DNA of 64,000 bases from Euglena gracilis (Eukaryota; Euglenida; Euglenophyceae; Euglenales), in NCBI GenBank assembly GCA_039621445.1, contig CP154954.1:68700670-68764669 (forward strand), given 5' to 3'. The notes below the pieces were generated by a model that was not told where the DNA came from, did no database searches, and saw nothing but the letters and a program-made list of their open reading frames with translations. Made by a program: the position numbers and the translations under genes. Position 1 is the first letter of the stretch. The number at the start of each line of letters is the position of its first letter. This document shows positions 10,971-21,051 of this stretch, piece after piece.

Positions 10971-13190
10971 AAAAAAAAACCTGTTTTGAGCCGGAAACGA
11001 GCGTTTTTCGACCCGCCAGCGCCCCGTTTTGGGCCGCCGACCCATTGACTTTGGGTCAAAAACGGGTCGAAAAAGTCGAAAAAGTCGAAAAATTTTTTTT
11101 GCCCGAAACGAGGTTTTTTGGCCTCCCGGACCCAAAAAACTGTTTTTGAGCCGAAAACGAGCGTTTTTCGACCCGCCAGCGCCCCGTTTTGGGCCGCCGA
11201 CCCATTGACTTTGGTTAAAAACCGGGTCACAAAGATAGAAAAAAATCGAAAAAAATCGAAAAAATTTTTTTTGCCCGAAACGATGTTTTTTGGCCTCCCG
11301 GACCCAGAAAAACTGTTTTTGAGCCGAAAACGAGCGTTTTTCGACCCGCCAGCGCCCCGTTTTGGGCCGCCGACCCATTGACTTTGGGTCAAAACCGGGT
11401 CGAAAAAGTCGAAAAAGAAAAAAAATCGAAAAAATTTTTTTTTGCCCGAAACGATGTTTTTTGGCCTCCCGGACCCAGAAAAACTGTTTTTGAGCCGAAA
11501 ACGAGCGTTTTTCGACCCGCCAGCGCCCCGTTTTGGGCCGCCGACCCATTGACTTTGGGTCAAAACCGGGTCGAAAAAGTCGAAAAAAATCGAAAAAAAT
11601 TTTTTTTGCCCAAAAAGATGTTTTTTCGTCTCGCGGACCGAGAAAAAACTGTTTTTGAGCCGAAAACGAGCGTTTTTCGACCCGCCAGCGCCCCGTTTTG
11701 GGCCGCCGACCCATTGACTTTGGGTCAAAACCGGGTCGAAAAAGTCGAAAAAAAATCGAAAAAATTTTTTTTGCCCGAAACGATGTTTTTTGGCCTCCCG
11801 GACCCAGAAAAACTGTTTTTGAGCCGAAAACGAGCGTTTTTCGACCCGCCAGCGCCCCGTTTTGGGCCGCGGACCCATTGACTTTGGGTCAAAACCGGGT
11901 CGAAAAAGTCGAAAAAAATCGAAAAATTTTTTTTGCCCGAAACGATGTTTTTTGGCCTCCCGGACCCAGAAAAACTGTTTTTGAGCCGAAAACGAGCGTT
12001 TTTCGACCCGCCAGCGCCCCGTTTTGGGCCGCCGACCCATTGACTTTGGGTCAAAACCGGGTCGAAAAAGTCGAAAAAAATCGAAAAAAAATGTTTTGCC
12101 GAAACGAGTTTTTTTTTATTTTTTTTTTTTTGGCCTCCCGGACCCAGAAAAACTGTTTTTGAGCCGAAAACGAGCGTTTTTCGACCCGCCAGCGCCCCGT
12201 TTTGGGCCGCCGACCCATTGACTTTGGGTCAAAACCGGGTCGAAAAAGTCGAAAAAAATCGAAAAAATTTTTTTTGCCCGAAACGATGTTTTTTGGCCTC
12301 CCGGACCCAGAAAAACTGTTTTTGAGCCGAAAACGAGCGTTTTTCGACCCGCCAGCGCCCCGTTTTGGGCCGCCGACCCATTGACTTTGGGTCAAAACCG
12401 GGTCGAAAAAGTCGAAAAAAATCGAAAAAAAATTTTTTTTGCCCGAAACGATGTTTTTTGGCCTCCCGGACCCAGAAAAACTGTTTTTGAGCCGAAAACG
12501 AGCGTTTTTCGACCCGCCAGCGCCCCGTTTTGGGCCGCCGACCCATTGACTTTGGGTCAAAACCGGGTCGAAAAAGTCGAAAAAAATCGAAAAATTTTTT
12601 TTTGCCCGAAACGATGTTTTTTAGCCTCCCGGAACCAAAAAAACTGTTTTTGAGCCGAAAACGAGCGTTTTTCGACCCGCCAGCGCCCCGTTTTGGGCCG
12701 CCGACCCATTGACTTTGGGTAAAAACCGGGTCGAAAAAGTCGAAAAAAATCGAAAAAAAATTTTTTGCCCGAAACGATGTTTTTTGGCCTCCCGGACCCG
12801 GAAAAACTGTTTTTTGAGCCGAAAACGAGCGTTTTTCGACCCGCCAGCGCCCCGTTTTGGGCCGCCGACCCATTGACTTTGGGTCAAAACCGGGTCGAAA
12901 AAGTCGAAAAAAATCGAAAAATTTTTTTTGCCCGAAACGATGTTTTTGGCCTCCTGGACCCAGAAAAAATTGTTTTTGAGCCGAAAACGAGCGTTTTTCG
13001 ACCCACCAGCGCCCCGTTTTGGGCCGCCGACCCGTTGACTTTGGGTCAAAGCCGGGTCGAAAAAGTCGAAAAAAATTGGAAAAAAATTTTTGCCCGAAAC
13101 AATGTTTTTGGCCTCCCGGGACCCGGAAAAAACTGTTTTCGAGCCGAAAATGAGCCTTTTCGACCCGCCGGCGCCCTGTTTCTGGCACAA
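10683..13190. repeat. Tandem array, 14 units of about 165 bp
   Basis: The unit contains CGACCCGCCAGCGCCCCGTT, then GACCCATTGACTTTGGGTC (itself an imperfect palindrome), then A-rich GTCGAAAAA tracts and GCCCGAAACGATGTTTTTTG. The core recurs 14 times at mostly 161-177 bp spacing; the first interval is longer through a poly-A expansion. Internal units are almost identical and edge units are diverged, as expected if homogenisation is strongest in the middle. Both strands are largely stop-free, which yields meaningless ORFs up to 470 codons. An orphan unit lies at 14195-14300. Confidence 0.95.
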
Positions 13191-13268
13191 AACCCATGGA
13201 TTTCAGGCAAAAGAGCTCCATGGAGTGGGCCGGTATGTATGGAGGGGTCAATGAAGGGGTGCGCGCTT

Positions 13269-13293
13269 ATTAAGAGCTCAGCACTATTCAAAA
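13269..13293. repeat. 25-bp direct repeat, left member
   Basis: ATTAAGAGCTCAGCACTATT plus CAAAA recurs exactly at 14384-14408. The 1.1 kb between contains degenerate copies of the AATCGATTTTTCCAAAATAT family. It could be a footprint of an insertion or a short direct repeat bounding an element. No LTR features were seen. Confidence 0.6.
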
Positions 13294-13559
13294 CCTGGTC
13301 GCTGAGCTCTTATCTCTTTAGAGTAAGAGCGAAGCTTACCGCCAGGGAAAAGGGGGGTAGAACCCCTCCCCCCCCCTCTGGGTAGACCGTGAAAGCCGTG
13401 AATTATCACCATAACCCCGGCCCCGTTCCCGGAGCGATTGCATTTGTAATTTCCGAATCACCTCCGTTTGACCCCCAACTCCCCGCCAGGCCCGAGTTAT
13501 TCAGCAGTGAAGGGGTAGGATTGCCCCCCCCCCTCTTCGACTCTGCCATTTCGCCGGGG

Positions 13560-14020
13560 TCCAAAAATCGGTCAAAAAATCAAATTTTCGAAAATATCTC
13601 CAGAAAAAGTACATTGCTTCCGGAAATGTCGGTCTTACAAAATGTACCCACGGAGGCCCTCTATCACCCCCAATTCGCCTTTTTGGCCGCCGACACGCCT
13701 GTCTCGTGTTCTGGCGCGCTTTTGCGGCCCAAAACGGCCATTTTGGGTGTTATTTTGGACCGTTTTGGGGCCAAAAAAAAATCGATTTTTCCAAAATATC
13801 TCGACAATGAAGCAAAATCAAACAAAATGTCCACAGGGCAATAATGAAGCCCTTGGAAGGCCCTATCCAACATGGTTTGCTTTTCCCCCAACTCTTTGTG
13901 CAGCCCGAATTACAGCCATTTTTCGGCCAATTTTGGCCCATTCTAGGGGCCATTTTGGGCTGTTTTCGGGGTCAAAAAATCGATGTTTTCAAAAAATCTC
14001 AAAAAATGAAGCAAAATCAA
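13560..14020. repeat. Three degenerate copies of a ~215-bp GGTCAAAAAATCGAT repeat
   Basis: Copies centred near 13570, 13770 and 13975 share TCAAAAAATCGATKTTTYC, AAATATCTC and GAAGCAAAATCAAA. The reverse complement of the same family occupies 1-250. The terminal-looking readings over it have no splice support. Confidence 0.65.
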
Positions 14021-14194
14021 AGGAAACCTAAATTGAAGCCTTATCTAAATGCTCAATTTAATGGCCCTATCTTCCGGTATTTTGATTTCCCTGTAACTCC
14101 CCGCCTAGCCTGAGTTACGGCCATTTTTTGTCCAATTTTGGCTATTTTGTACAGTTTTGACCTGTTTTGATTTAGCCGTTTTCGGGCATTTTGG

Positions 14195-14300
14195 GTCAAA
14201 AAAGGCGGAAAAAAATCGAAAAAAAGGTTTGCCCAAAACGATGTTCTTTGGCCTCTTGGACCCAAAAAAACTGTTTTTGAGCCGAAAATGAGCGTTTTTC
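14195..14300. repeat. Orphan unit of the 165-bp array
   Basis: TTTGGGTCAAAAAAGGCGG through GAGCGTTTTTCCACC matches the 10.7-13.2 kb unit in order, with scattered substitutions. It lies just before the right member of the 25-bp direct repeat. Confidence 0.75.
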
Positions 14301-14492
14301 CACCCCCCCCCCGGCGCATCATCTGAAATAATCTGTAACATGCAATGCTCGGTTTTTTGGGCTGTCCACTACGTGCAAATCCTATTAAGAGCTCAGCACT
14401 ATTCAAAAAATGGTCTTATTTGGGGGTTTGGGGGGGGGGGTTGTTCTTCAATTTTCACCCACGCCTTCCTGAGCCTTCATTGGCAACCCCAC

Positions 14493-14863
14493 CAGGCACA
14501 TTCCTTTGAAAATGGCCATTTTGGTCCCCTGGCGCCTTTGACACCGGGGTCTGTGCTAAGGCACTTTTGGCCGTGTGCCCTACCCCCCCCTCCCGGGGGT
14601 CGGATCGGGAGTGCCTTGGAGTGCCTGCCCAGGCAGGCACCCCCCCCCCCTTAATTGCACTAAGGCTTCTTGTCTGTTCATGGCCGGCGCTAACTTCGCT
14701 TCTGGCCGAGCTTGTGTGGTGAGTGGCCAGGGACCCCTTACACCAGTACTCTGTTGTTGCTCCCCCTGGCCGGGGGAGCAACTTTGGTGTAACTCCAGCG
14801 CTGTGGTGACACCCGCCCCCCCCCCCCCCGGGTGGGGTCGGCACCCGTCTAAAATACAGCCTG
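14493..14863. mobile_element. MITE, 371 bp, perfect 8-bp TSD AACCCCAC
   Basis: The right end TAAAATACAGCCTG is followed by AACCCCAC, which also precedes the left end CAGGCACATTCC. The left terminal repeat is shortened to CAGGC. Inside are GGCGCC-type hairpins (CTGGCGCCTTTGACACCGGG) and C/G runs. It shares long internal similarity with 22828-23135 (ACATTCCTTTGAAAATGGCC, GCACTTTTGGCCGTGTGCCC, GTGCCTGCCCAGGCAGGCAC). Confidence 0.85.
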
Positions 14864-15256
14864 AACCCCACCATAGATTCGCTCAGTGACATTTTACGTG
14901 TTCAGAAACATCAAAAGGTTGTAGTGATCATGAACACGTTGATGGGGCGCGCTTTATATCGTTTCTCAATTTCGAGTCACACCTTTTCCAACAAAAAAGA
15001 CCCCCAAAAACACGATTTTTGCAATTTTGGGAACATGCGGATTTCAGTATATGAAATTTGTTTGGCTGAAACACCTGAAAATGCCCCCCCCCCCCCAAAT
15101 GGCATAAAGTTTGGTTTGAGGTGAAAATCTGGTCCATGGTCTGATGGTGCGGAAATCTCTGAGTCAATTATTTCCCAGCAATGTTTTTTGGTCTTCTTTT
15201 TGGAAAAGGCCTTGTGGCGGAAGACAAGTCAGCTGGAACGGACAACTGCTTGGGGT

Positions 15257-15523
15257 CAGGGGTTTTTTTAAGACCGGGGGGGGGGGTCCCCCCCCACCCA
15301 CCCACCCCCCTGGGGGGGGGCCCCCCCGGGGGACCCACAAAAAAAATGGCCGAAAAATCGCGAAAAATGCTAAAAATAGAATTTTTTCGGCGCCTGCGGC
15401 GCCGAAAAGTATATCCCACCCCCCTCCGGGGGGGACCCCCCCGGGGGGGGAGGGGGTCCGGCGGACCCACCCACCCTACCCCCCCCTCCCCCCCCCGGGG
15501 GTCCAAACTTAAAAAAATCCCTG
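15257..15523. mobile_element. MITE, 267 bp, perfect 8-bp TSD CTTGGGGT
   Basis: The terminal inverted repeat CAGGGGTTTTTTTAAG / CTTAAAAAAATCCCTG is bracketed by CTTGGGGT on both sides. Inside are poly-G/poly-C arms, an A-rich centre and a TTTTTCGGCGCCTGCGGCGC hairpin. It sits 76 bp downstream of the donor of L2HGDH exon 3, so it is intronic on the minus strand. Confidence 0.9.
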
Positions 15524-15599
15524 CTTGGGGTCAATGACCACCTCACAGGAGACAACTTCCCGAAGCAGGTGGCAAAAAACCTGGGGGTGGCATACACAC

Positions 15600-15765
15600 C
15601 GGACACACAGCCGGGCCATGGTGGTCCCCGGCTGGTAATAGATGCCGGCGTGGATCACCCCGCTGTTGTGCCCCGTCTGGTGCCGCGCCACCTCCGACTC
15701 CTTCTCCAGGATGGCCACCCGGAAGTCCTTGTGCCGCCGCAGGATCTCCCGGGCCGTCGCACACC
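15600..15765 (-). CDS. L2HGDH: L-2-hydroxyglutarate dehydrogenase, exon 3
   Basis: 166-bp exon between CCCCCCAG|GGTGTG and GTCCG|GTGTGTATG. It completes a split Gly codon and reads (G)CATAREILRRHKDFRVAILE, then KESEVARHQTGHNSGVIHAG, then IYYQPGTTMARLCV. The acidic end of the second strand (ILEKE) is the usual FAD-ribose contact of this fold. The HQTGHNSGVIHxGIYY block is the signature of mitochondrial L-2-hydroxyglutarate dehydrogenase and bacterial LhgO. The enzyme is an FAD-dependent dehydrogenase oxidising L-2-hydroxyglutarate to 2-oxoglutarate. The exon joins exon 2 in phase (GTG|G + GG). The next expected segment (…EGAALLYEYC-like) was not found below 15600. A MITE (15257-15523) is inserted in the following intron. 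Confidence 0.9.
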
Positions 15766-16738
15766 CTGGGGGGGGGGGCGGCAAAACCGCCGGCTGCGAA
15801 CTGTGGGGCAAAATGCAACACCGCCGGGAAAAAAAATGAGGCGGGAAATTTGAAGTCAGAAGACATGGCGGTCTCGGCCAAAACAGCCCAAAAGGGTGCG
15901 AGGAAACCCCCCCTGCCAAAAGCCAAAAAGCCCAAGACAGCACAAACAGGGCAAAACGCTCAAGACAGCACATCAACGTTATTGTTCAGGCACAGATACT
16001 CCTGGTTCAATGTCCACACAAGTTGTCATCAAAAGGTCTGATGAGGGGAGGAATATGAGGTTTGGCGAGGAATGGAGGTAGAACACAGAGGATCAAGGGA
16101 ATGCAGGTGCCACCTTTATTTATGCTGTTCATGGCAGCCTTGAGAAGATATAAACGAGGGAGACGGGGAGGGGGTATCCCCTGAAAGAGGTGAACCCCCC
16201 ATTTAAATCCACAGAGCCCAATATACACAGTGACAAAAAAGCAACAACAGTTGTGCTAATGCTGGACCATCCAGACCAACTCCATGCGGGAGCCAATTTG
16301 CTCAATGATTTTTTTTCTTCGAGAACTCCAATTTATCTATTTTTTGTCACCATTTAGTTATCTGTGTTTCCGGTAGGTTCAACTGCCCCCCCCCCTATTT
16401 GTCTCCTGGCAAACAACCTCAATTTAGAATGACCCAATCGATGATGAGGGAATGCATTCCCAGGTGGCCACTTCACTGGACTGAAGGTGAAATCCTCACT
16501 GGCTGACAATGCAGGGGACAACTTTCCTGGGTTCGCAGTTTTCCATCCATGCTTATCAGTGTGCGAATGGAAAAAACTGCAACCCAACCAGTCTTTGGGG
16601 GTTCCTGTTCCAACGGGACCTGAAACCTCTTCTCCAACTGGCTGGCCCCGGGGGTCCACAAAGAAAATCCATCACAAAGCAATCTCCTGTTTTTGTGAAA
16701 ACAAAAACAAGCGAGACCAGGGGGGCTGCAGGACACAC
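15766..16738 (-). other. L2HGDH intron 2
   Basis: Bounded by donor GTGTGTCC after 16739 and acceptor CCCCCCAG before 15765. It is mixed-composition DNA with poly-C near the acceptor. No terminal repeats or target duplication were found, and there is no sign of an internal gene. Confidence 0.7.
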
Positions 16739-16787
16739 CCACAATCCCCCCGCCAACCACCACCACGTCATACTCCCCGAGGGAGGG
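16739..16787 (-). CDS. L2HGDH: L-2-hydroxyglutarate dehydrogenase, exon 2 (FAD-binding motif)
   Basis: A 49-bp exon reading PSLGEYDVVVVGGGIV plus one base. DVVVVGGGIVG is the beta1-loop-alpha1 dinucleotide motif (GxGxxG) that binds the FAD pyrophosphate in the DAO/L2HGDH fold. Acceptor is CACCTGCGCAG|CCC, donor ATTGTGG|GTGTGTCC. It joins exon 1 at phase 0 and exon 3 at phase 1. No alternative frame gives the motif. An unusually short exon, but both junctions are in phase. Confidence 0.88.
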
Positions 16788-17663
16788 CTGCGCAGGTGAG
16801 GCAGGGATTCCCCACAGCGTTTTGCACTGCTTCTTTTTTTCCATTCCCGTCATTCTGGAGGGGATTTGAAGAGGGGGAAAACATCGTTGACCTAATTTTG
16901 TTCCGGCACCCAGAGTGGCGTGGAACTGTGGGGTGGGGAGTCTCCTGGTTTCGGAAATAAATGCAGAAATAGGTGCAGTGTTGACAGCAAGCGCCAAGGT
17001 GGGGGGACATAACAAAACCAGCAAACAAAAACAAACAACAAAAACAAACAAACAAACAAACAAAAACACACACACAAAAAAACGGAAAAGCAAAAATGAA
17101 GCGGAATTGTACATTCTTTTTACCGACCTCCAGGAGGATCATTCCACTTTTCAAAAAAAAATCAGTCAACTCTGGGATCCAAAAGGGAATATTGACCACA
17201 AATGGTTCAAAAGACCTTTTCTGGAAACTTTGTCGCTGAATCAGTCTGGTCGCCTTTTTGCCCACCACAGGGGGTCTGGCCAAAAACGCTCAGCTGTGCG
17301 AAGAAAAAAAACAGTTACCATCCATCTGGGAGGGGGTCGGCAAATGACTAAATGATTGAATAAACTAATAAGCGAAAGCAAAAGGGACGCAATTGGAGGA
17401 AACCAATGATATTGAAGCAGGAGAAGCAGGAGAAATAGGATAAAAAATTAAAAAAAAAAAAAAAAAATATCATCAATAATGATATCATCATCGTCATCAT
17501 CACCTACTAATAATGAAATATTTTATGCACATGATAAACACATAATCCGCACATTTATCACCCATACAATTGTTGGACATCATTCCCAAAATTGAGTCCC
17601 AAAATTATGCCCCGGATCCACGTTTTCAGTATTTCGACTGGGCGGATCCCTGGGCATTTCTAC
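16788..17663 (-). other. L2HGDH intron 1
   Basis: Lies between donor GTAGAAATG and acceptor CACCTGCGCAG. Contains an ACAAACAAAC-rich tract (17025-17075), a poly-A run (17444-17467) and a short ATCATCATC repeat. The ACAAAC tract gives long artefactual Phe/Val/Cys readings on the minus strand. Confidence 0.7.
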
Positions 17664-17756
17664 CCGGGCAGAACGTGAGCTGGCGTAGGCAAGGAGCACC
17701 GGGGTGGCCACTGCACCAGCCAGCAGGGCATTCCGGACGAGGGGGCTTGCCAGCAT
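17664..17756 (-). CDS. L2HGDH: L-2-hydroxyglutarate dehydrogenase, exon 1 (targeting peptide)
   Basis: From ATG at 17754-17756 there are 31 codons to the donor GCCCGG|GTAGAAATG. The reading starts MLASPLVRNALLAGAVATPV and ends LLAYASSRSAR. It is rich in Ala, Leu, Ser and Arg, without acidic residues, as in a mitochondrial targeting peptide. That fits the known mitochondrial inner-membrane location of this enzyme. Joining to exon 2 at phase 0 gives …SSRSAR-PSLGEYDVVVVGGG. The frame remains open upstream for 11 codons without another ATG, which supports this start. A further upstream non-coding exon cannot be excluded. Confidence 0.75.
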
Positions 17757-18519
17757 CTTTTGGGAAGGGAACAGGGAAGCGCGGCCCACTGCGGCAGTGC
17801 AAGGGAGGGGAGGGAGAGGGGGAATCCAAGACGATATTTTCTCCTTGGCAGGCTGCTTTCACCAATTCTGGGGGGGGGGGCCACATGCGCTGTGGGGTGC
17901 CTGTCCAAAGCAGGCACCCCCCCCCAGGGGCAGGGCTCTACGGGAAGGCCAGGTGGGGCCCCCACCACAGCACCCCAGAAAGAAACATTCCTTCAGCGCC
18001 GAAAGCGCCAAAGGAAAATCTTGAGCAAAAAAATCGGCGCCCCCGGAAATACGGGAAAAGCCGGGGGTGGTCGCCACACCCCCACCCCCTGGCCGGGGGG
18101 GGGGGGGGGTTCTTCCAGTTCCTCCCCACCCCATCAATTCTCCCTTCTTGGAGATGGTCATTTTAGGGCTCCCAGGGCTCCCAGGAGTACTCCTCCACCT
18201 TGTGTGGCCATGCCTTGCTCGCCGGCGGGTGTGGCTCCTTCGGCGTTCCTTGCAATCCCTGGTCCAACTCCCAAAGAAGGACCAGGGAAAGCAAAAACAT
18301 TCTCGGCAACAGGTTGCCTGTTGCTCTGTGTCGCTCCCCCATCCCTTTTAGGCGGCCGGATTCGCACTTACGGGTTTTTTCTTTTTGAAATGGGCGCATT
18401 TGCGCGAATTTACAATTTTTGCGAAAAATCTGGGACCCAATACCTGACACACAGAAAACAGTTTCTGAACTGTTGCAACCCTGTGTTGAAAGGATGTAAC
18501 CAAACACCTATAATTGACC

Positions 18520-18566
18520 CCCAGATTTTCGCCATTTTCGGCCATTTTCGGCCATTTTTTCCTATA
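18520..18566. repeat. TTTTCGGCCA decamer cluster (small)
   Basis: Three near-copies of TTTTCGGCCA close to CCTATAGGTGGGG. The larger cluster at 20280-20416 and a third at 24083-24170 share both the decamer and the CCCCACCTAYAG motif, so the cluster belongs to a dispersed element. Confidence 0.7.
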
Positions 18567-19074
18567 GGTGGGGGGTAAAGCTGCCTTAAAATTCTTTCAT
18601 ACAAACAATACATTTTGATCATTCAGTCAACATGCAAGCAATTGTGACAAGCTAACACATCCAAGGAGGTCCGTTTGGAATGGGTGCTCAGGGATTAAAG
18701 CGGTCAAAGAGCTTTTTGTTGCAATATGCAAATGCAAGGTTTTGGGAATAAGCTTCTTTTTCCCTGCCAGAGAGGCTCTTGTCCACTTTGGTCTTGTTTT
18801 GCTGGGGGTTTTTGGGACGCTTCATGAGAATGGTTGGCACATGACATATTAACCACAATGGTGGATGGCAACACCAAAACTGGTGCTTTTCTCTTCAAGC
18901 CTCTTGGCGTGGATGCTTTTCACAGACAACTTCCCCTCACCTATTCCAACTTGATACCCCAATCAACATTGTTTGATGGTGGCACTGTTATATCCCATCC
19001 ACTTGTGTACAATAAACCTAATGCAGGGAAAACAGAGAAAAAAGCGCTTCACATAATTTGCCTAGTTGCACCTT

Positions 19075-19160
19075 GTCGCCACAATTTTCTGAAATGTCAT
19101 CAAAACCATCGGCTTTGGCCCAAATAACCTATTTGGAGGTGGTTCGTTGAGCAGCATGTG
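19075..19160. repeat. ~90-bp direct repeat, left member
   Basis: CCACAATTTTCTGAAATGTC through GGTGGTTCGTTGAGCAGCAT matches 20055-20145 with about 10% mismatches. The intervening 0.98 kb contains the 18-bp minisatellite. It may be a paired terminal sequence of one element; no polypurine or primer-binding features were seen. Confidence 0.65.
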
Positions 19161-19229
19161 CAAGCAAACAAAAGCAAACAAAAGCAAGCAAACACGTGAT
19201 TCCATAATGTTGAAATATTGACATCAAAT

Positions 19230-19660
19230 GTGCTCACCCAATGTCTGCATCTTGTTCAACATCGCATCTTGCCCAGCATCTACATCTTGTCCAATATCTA
19301 CATCCATTGCATCAGCAATCACTGCATCTTGTCTGGTGTGTGCATCTTATCCAATACCTGCATCTTGTCAAGATCTTAATCTTGTCCAGTATCTGCATCC
19401 ACTGCATCTTCTCCAGCATCTGCATGTTGTCCAGCATCTGCATCTTGTACAGCATCTGCATCTTCTCCAGTGTCTACATCTTGTCCAGTGTCTACACCTT
19501 GCCCAATGTCTGCATCTTGTTCAGCATCTGCATCTTGTCCAGCATCTGCATCTCATACAGCATCTGCATCTTGTCCAGTGTCGACATCTTGTTCAGTGTC
19601 TGCATCTTGTTTAGCATCTGCATCCATTGCATCTTGTCCAGTATCTGCAACCACTGCATC
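19230..19660. repeat. 18-bp GCATCTTGTCCAGTATCT minisatellite
   Basis: Irregular 18-bp (and 6-bp-shifted) units, in which CATCTTGTCCAG(T/C)(A/G)TCTG recurs about 20 times. On the minus strand it reads as QDADAGQDADT repeats, and other frames are also open. The same minisatellite occurs at 28316-28530 and 33705-33919, followed by the same CCACAAAAA/CCCAAAATTG tract. Confidence 0.9.
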
Positions 19661-20033
19661 CACTGGCTCCCAACCTTGCAAAATGACCACACAAATCCAA
19701 AAAAATGCCCACAAAAAACCTAAAATTGACCGCAAAAGGCCCCAAAAAGCAACCAAAATGACCTAAAATTGCTTCAAATAAATAACCTAAACGCCCAAAA
19801 ACGCCAACAATGTCCACAAAAAAATTCTGAAAAATAACCCAAAATCACCAAAATGGCGCAAAATGCCATAAAATGTGCTCATATTGACCCAAATTAGCCC
19901 AATGTTTGCCAAATCAGTGCAAAATATCCCCAAAATTAGCAAAAATTGATCCAAAATGGCCAACATGGTAATAATATTGGAAATTTGTGGAGAAGAAATT
20001 ATTCCAAAAATGGGTATAATTCTTCAAAATATA

Positions 20034-20062
20034 CAAAAAAAATTGCCAGCATCGCCCTTGTC
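20034..20062. other. Paralogous empty site for the 733-bp hAT element
   Basis: CAAAATATACAAAAAAAATT followed by GCCAGCATCGCCC matches the two flanks of the element at 28911-29643 joined together. At that locus the same sequence is split by the element and AAAAATG is present on both sides. Confidence 0.75.
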
Positions 20063-20279
20063 ACCAAAATTTTCTGAAATGCCATCAAAATATCAGCTTT
20101 GGCCCAAATAACCCTTTCGGGGGTGGTTCTTTGAGCAGCATGTGTTGCAGGGCCAGGCATAATAACAAAAGAAGAGAGGCTGCACAGAGACAAGAATCAC
20201 ACGCACTGAAAATTGCCCCTTAGGGAAAAAAAAACTGTTAAGCAAAAAAAAACTCGAAAAAAATTTGCAACAGTTTTTT

Positions 20280-20416
20280 TTTCATTTTCGGCCATTTTCG
20301 GCCATTTTCGGCCATTTTCGGCCATTTTCGGGACCCCCACCTATAGAGCCCAAAATTTCATTTTCGGCCATTTTCGGCCATTTTCGGCCATTTTCGGCCA
20401 TTTTCGGTCATTTTTA
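20280..20416. repeat. TTTTCGGCCA decamer array
   Basis: Two runs of four to five TTTTCGGCCA units separated by GGGACCCCCACCTATAGAGC. ACTATAGGTGC follows, so CACCTATAG/CTATAGGTG form an inverted pair around the second run. Confidence 0.9.
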
Positions 20417-20659
20417 CTATAGGTGCTTGGATGTAACTCCCGACAGTTGACGGATGTTACTTACCGAGTGACGCGAAGAGTGCGGAAGGTGAGATTGGTC
20501 TCACGTGAGTCACACAGGTGGGAACACTCACCCGCTGTTGCGACAATTGGCACTGGTGCTGACGCGGTGACTGAACTGGTTTGGGTTCAGCAGTCGTCCG
20601 TAAGGACACACGCAATGATATTACATCACATACCACAGACTACGTCAGCCAGCCGCACG

Positions 20660-21020
20660 CAACTGATGTGTGTTTGTGCGCGCATTTGCGCATTTGCGCG
20701 CACAAACACATTTTTTTTGTGGGCGCATTTGCACGCACACCAACAAAAAACGTTGAAGTCAAAATGACATATGTTTGTGGGCGCATTTGCGCCCACAAAC
20801 AAATTTTGTTTGTGTGGGCAAATGCGCGCACCAACCACTTGGGGAAGTGGGTATGTGGATGGTTTGTGCATGGGAGTGCACGAACAACATGTCCATGTTA
20901 AAACACACTGATGAGTACCATGACCCTACAAAATTTTTGAGCGTGATAGCCGTGCTGGTGCGCGCATTTGGTGCGTGCACAAACAAAATTTGTTTGTGGG
21001 CGCGGATGCGCGCACCAACA
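20660..21020. repeat. Cluster of TTTGTG-GCGCATTTGCGC-CACAAA palindromes
   Basis: At least four near-perfect palindromes of 24-40 bp (for example GTTTGTGGGCGCATTTGCGC continuing CCACAAAC at about 20775-20802) lie within 350 bp. Further ones are at 21985-22045, 23590-23770 and 23930-23995. They are foldback-type repeats without coding content. Confidence 0.8.
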
Positions 21021-21051
21021 TTTAATTATTCACTTCAAAATAATGTGTTTG

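Noticed and set aside
10628-13251. ORFs of 470 and 340 codons rich in Lys/Arg/Phe
   Set aside because: They are readings of the 165-bp tandem unit, open on both strands, and shift frame with unit length.
18199-18301. Possible 103-bp minus-strand exon upstream of L2HGDH exon 1
   Set aside because: Splice-like edges, but two frames are open (one Gly/Ala-rich, one starting MFLLSLVLLWELD) and there is no partner exon or recognised similarity.
19075-20145. LTR retrotransposon (90-bp direct repeats)
   Set aside because: Repeats are short and diverged, with no reverse transcriptase, primer-binding site or polypurine tract.
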